From Loigolactobacillus bifermentans DSM 20003 (lineage in GTDB: Bacteria > Bacillota > Bacilli > Lactobacillales > Lactobacillaceae), in assembly GCF_001434575.1 (NCBI RefSeq), contig NZ_AZDA01000001.1:30217-94216 (forward strand): a stretch of DNA of 64,000 bases. The letters run 5' to 3'. Positions 53,399-62,300 of this stretch are shown piece by piece. A program made the translations under genes and the position numbers. The notes under the pieces were generated by a model that saw only the letters and a program-made list of their open reading frames with translations, searched no databases and was not told the DNA's origin. Each line of letters starts with the position of its first letter. Position 1 is the stretch's first letter.

Positions 53399-54685
53399 GT
53401 GTCAGACAAAGTGGTCACTGAACCGCCGTTAAGTTGGGGTCAGTTAATTTTGGTCAGTGTTCAACATATTTTTGTGTCAAATGTTTGGTTAGATCCAATT
53501 TTTGTGGCGTCAGCGGCAGGACTGTCGTTAGGACTATCCACGAACTTGGTCAATGCGATTTTTATTACGTCGGGGCTGGTAACCTTTATTCAAGCGACGA
53601 AGTTAGTGAGGTTACCAATTGTCCAAGGGCCTTCGGCGGCTTTTGATGCCTTAATGATCAATGCTGGACAAACCGGAATGTTGCCAATGGCAGGTAGTTC
53701 TGTATTCGTAAGTGCTTTGATTGTCGGTGTTTTGTCGGTAACAGGGTTATTAACAAAGTTAGTGAATAAACTAACATCGGCAATCACCGGCACCATTATT
53801 TTTCTGGTAGGTTTATCATTAGCTAGCTTCACACTGTCTGAATTTTTAGGTGGTTCGCCTGGTACAAAGGGTTTTGCCTCACCAATTACGTTGTTGTTAG
53901 CCAGTGTTACAACGGCAATTGTTCTAGGCCTATCCTTATTTGGAAAAGGTTATTGGCATCGTTTTTCGTTTTTGATTGCATTAGTGGTAGGTGATGTATT
54001 AGCCGGATTATTAGGGCAGATAAAACTAGCTGGTTTAGCAACAAAACCTTGGTTTGGTCTACCTCGATTAATGCCGTACGGCGGTTGGCAATTTCATTGG
54101 GCGACCTTTCTAACATTTTTGATTGCATACTGTGTTGCCGTAATTGAAGCCTTAGGCGTTTATCAAGCAGCGGCATCAATTACCAAAGAACCTTTAACTT
54201 CGAAACGAATCCGTAATGGGATCACCGGCGAAGCTGCAGGTTCGATGCTATCTTCTTTAATTGGTGGTTTTCCGACTACAGCCTTTGCTCAAAATTTAGG
54301 TGTTATGAAATTAACTGGCGTTCACTCGCGGAAACCGATTTTTTTAACCGGTATTTTATTAGTTTTACTAGGTTTAATGCCGAAATTAGGTGCTTTTTTT
54401 GCCTTAACACCTGCACCAGTGATTGGTGGGATGTTTTTACCAGCCGCAGCAACGCTGATCACCACAGGTTTTTCAATTTTAAAAAAGGCAAAATCTTCAG
54501 AAGCTACTAATCTCGTGATTGGTTTAGCCATTATTTTGGCGGTTGCACTACCAAGTTATGCCAGTGGGTTTCACGGCGCTTTGAAAGTATTGTTGTCCAA
54601 TAGTATTTTGATTGGCGCTGTTGCCGCAATTGTTTTGCATTTATTATTAATTGTGTTACCGAAATATTTAAGAAGAGGTGTCTAA
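53399..54685 (+). CDS. NCS2-family permease under TPP control
   Basis: A nucleobase-cation symporter 2 (uracil/xanthine permease) family transporter with about 12 to 14 membrane helices. The family region is IEALGVYQAAASIT, ITGEAAGSMLSSLIGGFPTT and AFAQNLGVMKLTG. Known NCS2 proteins move purines or pyrimidines. The TPP switch suggests a thiamine-related pyrimidine, such as HMP or its oxidised form; that is inference. The start is uncertain: GTG at 53399 has GGGGG nine bases upstream; TTG at 53372 is only two bases from AGGAGG. Confidence 0.83.
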   Translation: MSDKVVTEPPLSWGQLILVSVQHIFVSNVWLDPIFVASAAGLSLGLSTNLVNAIFITSGLVTFIQATKLVRLPIVQGPSAAFDALMINAGQTGMLPMAGSSVFVSALIVGVLSVTGLLTKLVNKLTSAITGTIIFLVGLSLASFTLSEFLGGSPGTKGFASPITLLLASVTTAIVLGLSLFGKGYWHRFSFLIALVVGDVLAGLLGQIKLAGLATKPWFGLPRLMPYGGWQFHWATFLTFLIAYCVAVIEALGVYQAAASITKEPLTSKRIRNGITGEAAGSMLSSLIGGFPTTAFAQNLGVMKLTGVHSRKPIFLTGILLVLLGLMPKLGAFFALTPAPVIGGMFLPAAATLITTGFSILKKAKSSEATNLVIGLAIILAVALPSYASGFHGALKVLLSNSILIGAVAAIVLHLLLIVLPKYLRRGV

Positions 54686-54687
54686 AA

Positions 54688-55779
54688 ATGTTAGCAGATG
54701 AGATTCAACAATCGATTTTAACGTTTATTCAACAATCAGAACAAGGTGCAACACCAGACTTTAATGCACTGGCACTGCAAGTGTTTGCTTATCAATTTGA
54801 GCATAATTTACCTTATCGTAAATATGCACAGACGATGCGTCAAAGTCCTATTTTTGTTAAAAACTGGCAGCAGATTCCGTTAATGCCGATTCGTGGCTAT
54901 AAGCACCTAACATTAAGCACGACGCCAGTGGTACCGGATGAACCCGTTTTTATGTCCAGTGGTACAACAGATCCAGCACACCGTAGTCGTAATTATCATC
55001 CTTCGTTTCAGGTTTGGGATGCTTCGATGAAAGGCCCCTTTAAAAAATACGTGTTGCCAGACTGTGATAAAATGCAAATTTTGGCGCTTTTTCCTGGTGA
55101 AAAAACCAATGCAAATTCATCACTGTCCCGTTATGTTAGTCGAGCAATTGATTTCTTTGGTACGAAAGACAGTCAAATCTTAATTGACGATCAAGGGTTG
55201 AATTATATGGGACTGATTCAAGCACTTAAACAAGCTGAAGCGCAGCAACAGCCGGTAATGCTGTTAGGGGCTAGCTTTTCTTATGTTCATATTTTTGATT
55301 ATTTTAAGCAATATCAGTTGAAATTTCAGTTACCAGTGGGGAGTCGGTTGTTTGATACCGGTGGTTTTAAAGGACAATCGCGAACGGTTGCGCAAACTGA
55401 TTTATTTACCACAATGACAGATTTACTTGGCATTCAACGTGATCACTATCTAAATATGTATGGGATGACAGAAATCAGTTCGCAATGTTATGACCAAAAT
55501 TTAGTAACGTCACATAATTTTGATAAAGCAACACCAGATTGGGTTCGGGTACGAATTTTAGATCCAGACACTTTAAAACCAGTTGCAACAGGGCAAACGG
55601 GGTTGATTGCGTACTATGATTTGGCCAATTGGAATTCTTGTGTTGGTATTCTAACGGAAGATCTTGGCCGACAGAATACGACAGGATTTGAATTGTTGGG
55701 CCGAGTTGAGGGTTCAGAGGCCAAGGGTTGTTCAATTGCAGTTGATCAACTATTGGCTGCTAATCAGTCTGGTAGGTGA
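54688..55779 (+). CDS. LuxE-like acyl-protein synthetase
   Basis: A member of the LuxE/acyl-protein synthetase family (adenylate-forming). LuxE activates a carboxylic acid with ATP and passes it to LuxC. Visible motifs are the nucleotide loop FMSSGTTDPAHRSRN, LFDTGGFKG, LNMYGMTEISSQCYD, and a C-terminal GRVEGSEAKGCSIAVDQLL. 363 residues matches LuxE. It starts two bases after the permease stop and abuts the LuxC-like gene. There is no luciferase in the window, so it is not for light production. Confidence 0.85.
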   Translation: MLADEIQQSILTFIQQSEQGATPDFNALALQVFAYQFEHNLPYRKYAQTMRQSPIFVKNWQQIPLMPIRGYKHLTLSTTPVVPDEPVFMSSGTTDPAHRSRNYHPSFQVWDASMKGPFKKYVLPDCDKMQILALFPGEKTNANSSLSRYVSRAIDFFGTKDSQILIDDQGLNYMGLIQALKQAEAQQQPVMLLGASFSYVHIFDYFKQYQLKFQLPVGSRLFDTGGFKGQSRTVAQTDLFTTMTDLLGIQRDHYLNMYGMTEISSQCYDQNLVTSHNFDKATPDWVRVRILDPDTLKPVATGQTGLIAYYDLANWNSCVGILTEDLGRQNTTGFELLGRVEGSEAKGCSIAVDQLLAANQSGR

Positions 55780-55784
55780 TCATT

Positions 55785-57245
55785 TTGGCAGACAATCAAA
55801 AAGTTAAACTGTATTGGGTACCGACAGCATTTAAACTAGAGAATAAAACAGTTAAAACATTACAAGTTGATGGTCAAACGTATCGACTTCAGGCACCTGA
55901 ACTTACAGCAGAATTAGTAACGTCGATTGGTAATGCATGTCGTATAGCGCGGCAGCACAGTTTAGCCAACATGACAGTGGCTGAGATTGTAACAATAATT
56001 GATCAGGCCATTGAAAAATGGTGCCATTCAGATTATCCGCAGCGTATTTTAGCTGAAAAACTGTTACCAGCTATTACAGGCTATGACCATACAACTGTTG
56101 CACTTGAAATCAAACGCTTTGTCCGTAATTTTCGAAAAAAAGAATTGTGGCGTTTTATTGATACTGAGTTGGATAATCCAGCCATTTTAGATGACTTTCA
56201 CCCACAAAAAAGTGGTCAATTGACTAAGGCTATTGGACCAACAGCTATTTTTCATGTTTTCTCTAGCAATATTCCAGGCCTGCAAATTTGGAGCTTGATC
56301 ATGGGCCTTATTACAAAATCGGCGAATCTGGGTAAGACCTCATTATCTGAACCGCTTTTTCCAGTGCTTTTCAGCCAAACGCTGGCTGAAGTTTCACCAG
56401 AATTAGCGGCAACCATTGCAATTTTACCTTGGAAAGGTGGCACTCATGATTTAGAGCAGGCTGCAATTGATAGCACCAATGCAACAATTGTTTATGGCTC
56501 AGACCAGGCTGTTAAAAGTATTCATGCTCTAGTACCGGATGACAAAATTTTTCTACACTACGGCTACAAAATCAGTTTTGCAATGATAGGTGCGGAAGCC
56601 TTGACACCAGAGTATTATCCACAGATGGTACAAAAAATGGCGGAAGACATTGCAGTTTATGATCAACAAAGCTGTTTATCGCCACAAACTGTTTTTGTGG
56701 AAGCGGGTGGGACAATTACACCGCACCAATTTGCGCAATTATTAGCGAAAGCATTGACGAATAATCAGTTAAAATGGCCACGTGCAAAATTAACGACCTC
56801 AGAAGCAGTGGCTGTTACGCGATTAAGACAGGAAAGCCAAATTCAGGCGTTAACTGATGCAACGATTCAGGTCATTGCAAGTCCAGACAGTACAGCTTGG
56901 ACAGTTGTTTATCATCAGAAGCCAGCATTAATGAGTTCACCTTTAAATCGAACAATTCATGTCATGGCTATTGATGATTTAGCACAGGTACCAGCGTTAT
57001 TACGGCCTTATCAGCCATTTCTCCAAAGTTGTGGTCTGGCAGTTGCGCCACAACGTTTGTTGGAATTAGGGTCACAATTAGGGGATGCTGGTATTGATCG
57101 TATCTGTGCAATTGGAGATATGACACGTGCGCAGTCAGGCTGGCATCACGACGGCCGTTTTAATTTACTAGATTTGTTAAAAATGGTTGATATTGAACTG
57201 GGTGCAGAAGCGTTAGCAGAGCATTTTGATCCGGATGTTGAGTGA
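55785..57245 (+). CDS. LuxC-like acyl reductase
   Basis: A member of the LuxC acyl-CoA reductase family (aldehyde-dehydrogenase fold), which reduces an activated acyl group to the aldehyde with NADPH. Seen are FHVFSSNIPGLQIWSLIMG, KTSLSEPLFP, and the probable nucleophile cysteine in VYDQQSCLSPQ (about residue 297). About 486 residues fits LuxC. The TTG at 55785 follows GGTAGGTG. It is coupled to the LuxE-like gene, the functional pairing known from lux operons. Confidence 0.85.
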   Translation: MADNQKVKLYWVPTAFKLENKTVKTLQVDGQTYRLQAPELTAELVTSIGNACRIARQHSLANMTVAEIVTIIDQAIEKWCHSDYPQRILAEKLLPAITGYDHTTVALEIKRFVRNFRKKELWRFIDTELDNPAILDDFHPQKSGQLTKAIGPTAIFHVFSSNIPGLQIWSLIMGLITKSANLGKTSLSEPLFPVLFSQTLAEVSPELAATIAILPWKGGTHDLEQAAIDSTNATIVYGSDQAVKSIHALVPDDKIFLHYGYKISFAMIGAEALTPEYYPQMVQKMAEDIAVYDQQSCLSPQTVFVEAGGTITPHQFAQLLAKALTNNQLKWPRAKLTTSEAVAVTRLRQESQIQALTDATIQVIASPDSTAWTVVYHQKPALMSSPLNRTIHVMAIDDLAQVPALLRPYQPFLQSCGLAVAPQRLLELGSQLGDAGIDRICAIGDMTRAQSGWHHDGRFNLLDLLKMVDIELGAEALAEHFDPDVE

Positions 57246-57293
57246 TAGTAAAGATTAGACTAATAAAGTAAGCCTTTAAAGGAGGGAAGTAAA

Positions 57294-58061
57294 ATGTTAT
57301 TAGAAAATCAAGTAGCGTTGGTTACGGGAAGCAGTCGTGGAATAGGCGCAGCAATTGCTAAAAAATTTGCGGCTGAAGGTGCTGTTGTAATCATTAATTA
57401 TCTTCATAATCAACAACGGGCAGATGAACTGGTGGATACCATTGCAACCGCAGATGGGCAGGCCGTTGCACTACAAGCCGATGTGCGTGATGCTGAAGCA
57501 GTGGGTAGGATGATCACAACCATTCAAGAAAATTTAGGCACATTGAATATTGTGGTGAATAACGCACTAAATCACTATCAGTTTGATCCAAAAAAACGTG
57601 CAACCAATTGGCAAACGGACTGGTCGGCCTACCAAAATCAAATCGACGGTAGCGTAAAAGGTTCATTTAACGTGTGTCAAGCGGCATTGCCATTATTACA
57701 GCAACAGCCAGGTGGTCGCATTATCAACTTAGTAAGCAACTTAATCGAATCACCTATCGTACCTTATCATGACTATATTACTGCTAAAACAGCATTATTA
57801 GGTTATACGCGCACCTTGGCCAGTGAAGTAGGCGCTTTTGGGGTACAAGTTAATGCGATTGCACCAGGGTTAACTTATCCAACTGATTCGAGTGTTACTA
57901 CTAAAAACGATGTACGTGAACGCATCATTGAGCAAACGCCAACAGGACGTTTGACCATACCAGAGGACATTGCCGGAAGTGCCGTTTTTTTAGCATCAGA
58001 CTTATCGGCTAATATGACAGGCCAATGCTTATATGTAGACGGTGGGTTAGTGATGCATTAG
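57294..58061 (+). CDS. short-chain dehydrogenase/reductase (FabG-like)
   Basis: A classical SDR. The cofactor motif is TGSSRGIGAAIA (residues 11-22), the VNNAL segment is near 88-92, and the catalytic set is S148, Y161 and K165 (YITAK). The C-terminus is MTGQCLYVDGG. 255 residues. In this operon it may reduce the aldehyde from the LuxC-like enzyme to an alcohol. ATG behind AAAGGAGGGAAG. Confidence 0.87.
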   Translation: MLLENQVALVTGSSRGIGAAIAKKFAAEGAVVIINYLHNQQRADELVDTIATADGQAVALQADVRDAEAVGRMITTIQENLGTLNIVVNNALNHYQFDPKKRATNWQTDWSAYQNQIDGSVKGSFNVCQAALPLLQQQPGGRIINLVSNLIESPIVPYHDYITAKTALLGYTRTLASEVGAFGVQVNAIAPGLTYPTDSSVTTKNDVRERIIEQTPTGRLTIPEDIAGSAVFLASDLSANMTGQCLYVDGGLVMH

Positions 58062-58093
58062 TCATTTGAGGTAAAGTATAATGTAATTAAACT

Positions 58094-58134
58094 GCTACTC
58101 ATTTCCTAATGATAGGATGGGTAGCGTTTTATTT
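58094..58134 (+). terminator. terminator of the TPP-controlled operon
   Basis: GCTAC(TC)ATTTCCTA and TAGGATGGGTAGC pair, followed by a T-rich stretch. Confidence 0.75.
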
Positions 58135-58284
58135 TAATAAGTTCTTCGATATAAATAATTTTAAACCAATTAGTGGCATTCATTTTGACATGTCGATATA
58201 AGTGTCAATTGACAGTTTAGTATTCAAAAAAGATTAGGCAAAGTCTCATTACTTTTGTCCATCGATACCAAATATTGTAGCGCC
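58135..58284. other. intergenic, nothing recognised
   Basis: About 150 AT-rich bases between two terminators of convergent operons. I see no gene, repeat or RNA here. Confidence 0.5.
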
Positions 58285-58332
58285 AAAAAAGCCAGCTAAT
58301 ATGATCTTATGATCGAGATAGCTGACTTTTTA
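58285..58332 (-). terminator. terminator of the minus-strand operon
   Basis: On the minus strand AAAAAGTCAGCTA pairs with TAGCTGGCTTTTTT, with an inner GATC/GATC pairing. It has T runs on both strands and could serve either direction. Confidence 0.75.
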
Positions 58333-58361
58333 GTTTGCCTATTTATTCCGTAAAACCTGAT

Positions 58362-58478
58362 TCATTCGCGTTTCTTGTTTTTAACCCATTCGCTAAATGG
58401 TGTCGGAATTAAATGATAATCATGTGCTGGGATGTGTTTGGTAATGTTGCCATTACGTTTTATCTCAGCTGTCCTTGC
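58362..58478 (-). pseudogene. orphan C-terminal coding fragment
   Basis: On the minus strand a 38-codon open stretch without a start reads ...RNGNITKHIPAHDYHLIPTPFSEWVKNKKRE and stops. The composition looks like a real protein end. It lies between the small monooxygenase gene and the operon terminator. I do not recognise the family. Confidence 0.35.
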
Positions 58479-58503
58479 TTAGAATCACTTTATACAGAAA
58501 AGA

Positions 58504-58791
58504 TTATTCACTATAATCCATACGGATAATAATTGGATCCTGTGTCAAAAAATTGCCGACACCAGCTAAGAATTTCTTGAAATGAGCCGTGTTGTTATGT
58601 GCTGTAACAGCATCGGCATCTTGCCAATGCTCAATGATTTCATAATCGGTATCATTACCGATTTTTTTAAAATGATTATAACTAACATTACCAGTTTCAG
58701 CCCGGGAACCAGCCACAAGTTCATCGATAAAGTGTTCATAATCTATTTTTAATTCAGGTTTAATCGTCAATTCAACGTTAATGATTTTCAT
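58504..58791 (-). CDS. antibiotic-biosynthesis-monooxygenase (ABM) domain protein
   Basis: A 95-residue ferredoxin-like-fold protein of the ABM/YgiN type. It has the conserved ELVAGSRAETGNVSYNHF and YEIIEHWQDADAVTAHNNTAHFKKF. Family members act as quinol monooxygenases or heme-degrading enzymes, many with unknown roles. It is the last gene of the minus-strand operon, 21 bases after the nucleoside hydrolase. Confidence 0.85.
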   Translation of the reverse strand: MKIINVELTIKPELKIDYEHFIDELVAGSRAETGNVSYNHFKKIGNDTDYEIIEHWQDADAVTAHNNTAHFKKFLAGVGNFLTQDPIIIRMDYSE

Positions 58792-58812
58792 TATTAACTC
58801 CTAACTAAAAGT

Positions 58813-59748
58813 TTATTTTTGTGAGAAAGACTTGACCGCATCAATAATAAGTTTAGCAAACCAGTCACGATTAACGTGAAAGAGAACTTCTGCATTAGGC
58901 TTTTGATGTGTTATTTGGTAATAGTCAATAATAGATTCCCCAGCTGTTAGCTCACCCTTTGTCTCAACCGTTACATGACAGTTTTTGCTACTGAATTGAC
59001 TAGGATCAATTAACCATGCAATAGTACAAGGATCATATAATGGTAAACCTTCGAGATTCCAATGGCTATCAAAACTTAAGCCGTAAAAATCTGTTAGACC
59101 TGCAACGGCCTGTGCAACAGGATTTTTGATACGGTGAATTGCATGTCTGTCCTCAGTAAATAGTTGCGCTTCGAGACCAACGTTTAAAGGCGCCAGGACG
59201 AGAGGAATACCAGCATTGATAACAATTTTAGCGGCTTCTGGATCTGCCTTGAAATTGAATTCAGTCGTAGGGTCACAATTACCGACCCCCATACCGCCGC
59301 CAAAAATAATAAGGCGTTTGATCGAACCCTTAAGCTCTGGATGAACAGCCAAGAATAATGCCAAATTAGTACAAGGACCAGTGACGACAATTGTCACTTT
59401 ATTAGGATTTTTAGTGATTATTTTAGCCATTAGTTCAGTAGCAGGTATGCTTTGTGATGGGAAATTTGGTGTCGGTAAGTCAGTACCATCCAGTCCGGTT
59501 ACGCCATGGACGCTAATGCCAGAAATCAAATCTCGAAAAAGCGGCGTCCTATTTCCAGATGCAATGGGAATTGATTGTTGATGCATCAAGGTCAGTAATG
59601 ACATTGCATTTCGTAATGTTTGGCTATGTTTTTGATTTCCGGCAGAAGTGGTAACGCCAAGTAAGTTGATCTTAGCCGAATAGATTGCCAAAATTAAGGC
59701 AATGGCATCATCATGTCCTGGATCACAATCTAAAATAATATCCTCCAC
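58813..59748 (-). CDS. nucleoside hydrolase
   Basis: It splits the N-glycosidic bond of nucleosides to give ribose and base. The N-terminal calcium motif is DCDPGHDDAIAL. The loop LGVTTSAGN and the segments IVVTGPCTNLALFL and LYDPCTIAWLI are also conserved. 311 residues, GTG start. Fits the RihA/B/C family; base preference cannot be told. It is in an operon with inositol-type genes, so the real substrate may be an unusual glycoside. Confidence 0.9.
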   Translation of the reverse strand: MEDIILDCDPGHDDAIALILAIYSAKINLLGVTTSAGNQKHSQTLRNAMSLLTLMHQQSIPIASGNRTPLFRDLISGISVHGVTGLDGTDLPTPNFPSQSIPATELMAKIITKNPNKVTIVVTGPCTNLALFLAVHPELKGSIKRLIIFGGGMGVGNCDPTTEFNFKADPEAAKIVINAGIPLVLAPLNVGLEAQLFTEDRHAIHRIKNPVAQAVAGLTDFYGLSFDSHWNLEGLPLYDPCTIAWLIDPSQFSSKNCHVTVETKGELTAGESIIDYYQITHQKPNAEVLFHVNRDWFAKLIIDAVKSFSQK

Positions 59749-59815
59749 GTATAGTCCCCCAAGTAAAGCAATTATTAATATCTAGTCTACCAATTCGCTA
59801 GAAGCATTGCCAATA

Positions 59816-60763
59816 TTAAAGTTTAATAATCACTTTACCATCAACGCTATTTGATTCAACTAACTTTTGTGCAGCAACAATACCGGCTAATGTAAAGGGT
59901 TTGAGTTTACCGATTGGGACCTGAAGTTGATGGCTGCGAATCATAAGTGAAATGGCAAAAAAGGCATCACTATCTAAATATTTAGGGTTAGGGAGCATTT
60001 GTTTAAAAGTAACACTAGGGCGACTGGTGTATTGTTCGGGTAAGGTGGTGAGTGAAACATAAACACCGTTGTCTTTGATAATTTCAATTCCAGCTTTACC
60101 ACCAGCACCGCCGTTAGTGGCGTCAATAACAATGTCGGCCATTTGTTTGAACTTTTCACGAACGTGCTCAGTATCATAGCCACCAAATTCATCAGCACCA
60201 AGCGCTAAAACATGTTGTCGCGTATTTTCGACATCGGTTGCAACGACGTAAAGTCCTAAGGCCTTAGCCATTTGAACAAGGATTGAACCAACACCACCGG
60301 CAGCGCCTAGAATAGCGATTGTTTTACCGGCTTGAACTTGTGCTTGATGAACGAGTACGTTATAAGCGGTAATACCTGAAAGAGGTAGACCTGCGGCCTC
60401 ATAAGGGTTATCACAATTTGGTAACAATCCTAAGTGATCAGTTGAAACTTTAAAGTATTCCGCATACGTGCCTTGACCAGGGTGTGCTAAAACGTCATCA
60501 CCAATTTTATAGTTTTTAACGTTGCGGCCAATTTTAACAATTCTGCCGACTGCATCTGAACCTAAAACGAGTGGAAAAAGTAAGGTGACACGTTTACGAA
60601 ATTGCCCGTTGCGAACAGCGATATCAAATGCATTGATGGCAAATGCATTTGTCTTGATCAAAACTTCATTGGCATTGATTTTGGGAATCGGTAGCTGTAG
60701 TTCTTGTAAAATATGGGCATTGCCATATTGATTGATGCCAAATGCTTTCAACCGAGTCACCAC
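59816..60763 (-). CDS. NADP-dependent quinone-type oxidoreductase
   Basis: A medium-chain dehydrogenase/reductase with a GroES-like N-terminal domain (NEVLIKTNAFAINAFDIAVRNG) and a Rossmann domain (AILGAAGGVGSILVQMAKALG). It lacks the zinc-ligand cysteines of alcohol dehydrogenases, so it is of the quinone-oxidoreductase type. 315 residues. GTG start directly after the stop of the upstream gene. Confidence 0.85.
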   Translation of the reverse strand: MVTRLKAFGINQYGNAHILQELQLPIPKINANEVLIKTNAFAINAFDIAVRNGQFRKRVTLLFPLVLGSDAVGRIVKIGRNVKNYKIGDDVLAHPGQGTYAEYFKVSTDHLGLLPNCDNPYEAAGLPLSGITAYNVLVHQAQVQAGKTIAILGAAGGVGSILVQMAKALGLYVVATDVENTRQHVLALGADEFGGYDTEHVREKFKQMADIVIDATNGGAGGKAGIEIIKDNGVYVSLTTLPEQYTSRPSVTFKQMLPNPKYLDSDAFFAISLMIRSHQLQVPIGKLKPFTLAGIVAAQKLVESNSVDGKVIIKL

Positions 60764-61228
60764 CTAGTTCAGAGATGATTTGTATGCGAGTAGCGTACGG
60801 TAACCTAAGTCATGGTCACCCGTATCGGTTAAACCAGAAATAATCAAACTTCCAACAATACCGGTATTTTCAACGATGATGGGTAAGCCACCGCCAACGA
60901 TGGCATAGTCTTTGGGACTTAAACCGCTGTCTTGATAAAATTGTGCTGGGTTTTCAGTATAAATCAGTTTTTCATATAGCGAGCTATGATCAAATTGATC
61001 AACAGTATGCTCTTTTTTAGCAATCCAAACATTATTTTCATTGGTAGTTGCTACGCCTGCATGGAAAAAAACGGGGCGCTTATTTAACTTAATCAAAACA
61101 CAAACTTGTTCATAATCTTCACCACTAATTTCAATTAATTTCTGAATAAATGGATTAAGATCAGCTAGACCAAAATGTGATAAAGCTGTTTCTTGCTCTT
61201 GTGCCAACACAGACTGTTCTGTCAACAT
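60764..61228 (-). CDS. HbpS/GlcG (DUF336/UPF0303)-like protein
   Basis: A 154-residue protein of the group that includes UPF0303 and heme-degrading HbpS-like domains. It has SLYEKLIYTENPAQFYQDSG, DYAIVGGGLPIIVENTGIVG and SLIISGLTDTGDHDLGYRTL. The function is unknown. The ATG at 61228 follows AAGGAGGGTC; longer upstream readings overlap the dehydrogenase gene. Confidence 0.75.
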   Translation of the reverse strand: MLTEQSVLAQEQETALSHFGLADLNPFIQKLIEISGEDYEQVCVLIKLNKRPVFFHAGVATTNENNVWIAKKEHTVDQFDHSSLYEKLIYTENPAQFYQDSGLSPKDYAIVGGGLPIIVENTGIVGSLIISGLTDTGDHDLGYRTLLAYKSSLN

Positions 61229-61247
61229 ATCATGACCCTCCTTCAAA

Positions 61248-62270
61248 TTATAAAGATAAAGTGGTATCAACTTTTTGTGGTAAGCCAGTTTCAATCGATT
61301 TTTGAGCCGCAACTGCAGCCCGTTGTGCCATAATGACATCTTCACCTTGAGCAACTAAAGGTTCGCCATTTAAAAGTGACTGGGCAAACTTTTTCATTTC
61401 AGCAATATAGGCAGGGCGATAGCGTTCTTGGAACATTGGCAATGGTTTGCGTAGCTCAGTTCGTTGGTCATTATAAAGTTCAACTGTACTATCGCTAACG
61501 TTTTCGGCTTTTAGCATACCGGCTGAACCGAAGACTTCAACCCGTTGATCGTAACCGTAAACTGCACGACGACTATTATCAATCAAACCATAAGCACCGT
61601 TTTCAAATTGAAGCACTAAAACAAGCGTATCAATATCATTGATTTCCTTTAGTGTTGGATCAATCAGGGTACCACCTTTTGCATAGACTTCAGTGATGTT
61701 GCTATTCATCATATAACGAGCCATATCAAAATCATGCATGGTAAAGTCGAACAGGAGACCGCCAATCCGTTTGATTAAATCATGGGGGAGCAAATCAGGA
61801 TCACGTGACGTGATTTTAACAACTTGAGGCGCGCCGATTTTTCCAGCACGAACATTTTCAAAAATATTACGGAATTGTGGATCCATCCGGCGATTAAAAC
61901 CAATTTGTAATTTTACGCCAGCTTTTTTAACCGCACGTAAAACATTTAAACTAGCTTCTTCTTCAGTATTCATACTTAATGGCTTTTCACAGAAAATGTT
62001 CTTACCGGCTTGTGCGGCAGCCGTTACGATTTCTTCATGAGTATTTGTTGACGTGAAAATAAATACGGTATCAATGTTAGGATTACTTAATAATTCATGA
62101 TAATCCTTGGTCTGATTGGTCACGCCTAAATCGTTTAATTGTTCAGAAATATTATCGATAAATACTTCCGCCACCTGTTCAATTTTAATCTCAGGGATGG
62201 TCAATAAATTTTTAAGATGCATTTGACCAGCACGACCTAAACCAATAATACCTGCGTGAACTTGTTTCAT
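61248..62270 (-). CDS. iolG: inositol 2-dehydrogenase-like (Gfo/Idh/MocA)
   Basis: An NAD(P)-dependent sugar/cyclitol dehydrogenase. The N-terminal Rossmann motif is GIIGLGRAGQMHLKNL. The EKP motif is FCEKPLSMNTEE. The catalytic segment GGLLFDFTMHDFDMARYM and NSRRAVYGYDQRVEVFGSAGM are close to IolG. 340 residues is typical. The transporter gene just upstream is of the inositol/sugar porter type, which supports a cyclitol substrate. Other Gfo/Idh substrates are possible. Confidence 0.8.
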   Translation of the reverse strand: MKQVHAGIIGLGRAGQMHLKNLLTIPEIKIEQVAEVFIDNISEQLNDLGVTNQTKDYHELLSNPNIDTVFIFTSTNTHEEIVTAAAQAGKNIFCEKPLSMNTEEEASLNVLRAVKKAGVKLQIGFNRRMDPQFRNIFENVRAGKIGAPQVVKITSRDPDLLPHDLIKRIGGLLFDFTMHDFDMARYMMNSNITEVYAKGGTLIDPTLKEINDIDTLVLVLQFENGAYGLIDNSRRAVYGYDQRVEVFGSAGMLKAENVSDSTVELYNDQRTELRKPLPMFQERYRPAYIAEMKKFAQSLLNGEPLVAQGEDVIMAQRAAVAAQKSIETGLPQKVDTTLSL

Positions 62271-62300
62271 AATACAAAACCGCCTTTCAAGAGTAGAAAT

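Noticed and set aside
54688..57245. Bioluminescence (lux) operon
   Set aside because: Only LuxE- and LuxC-like genes are present. There is no luciferase (luxAB) or luxD, and the control is by TPP.
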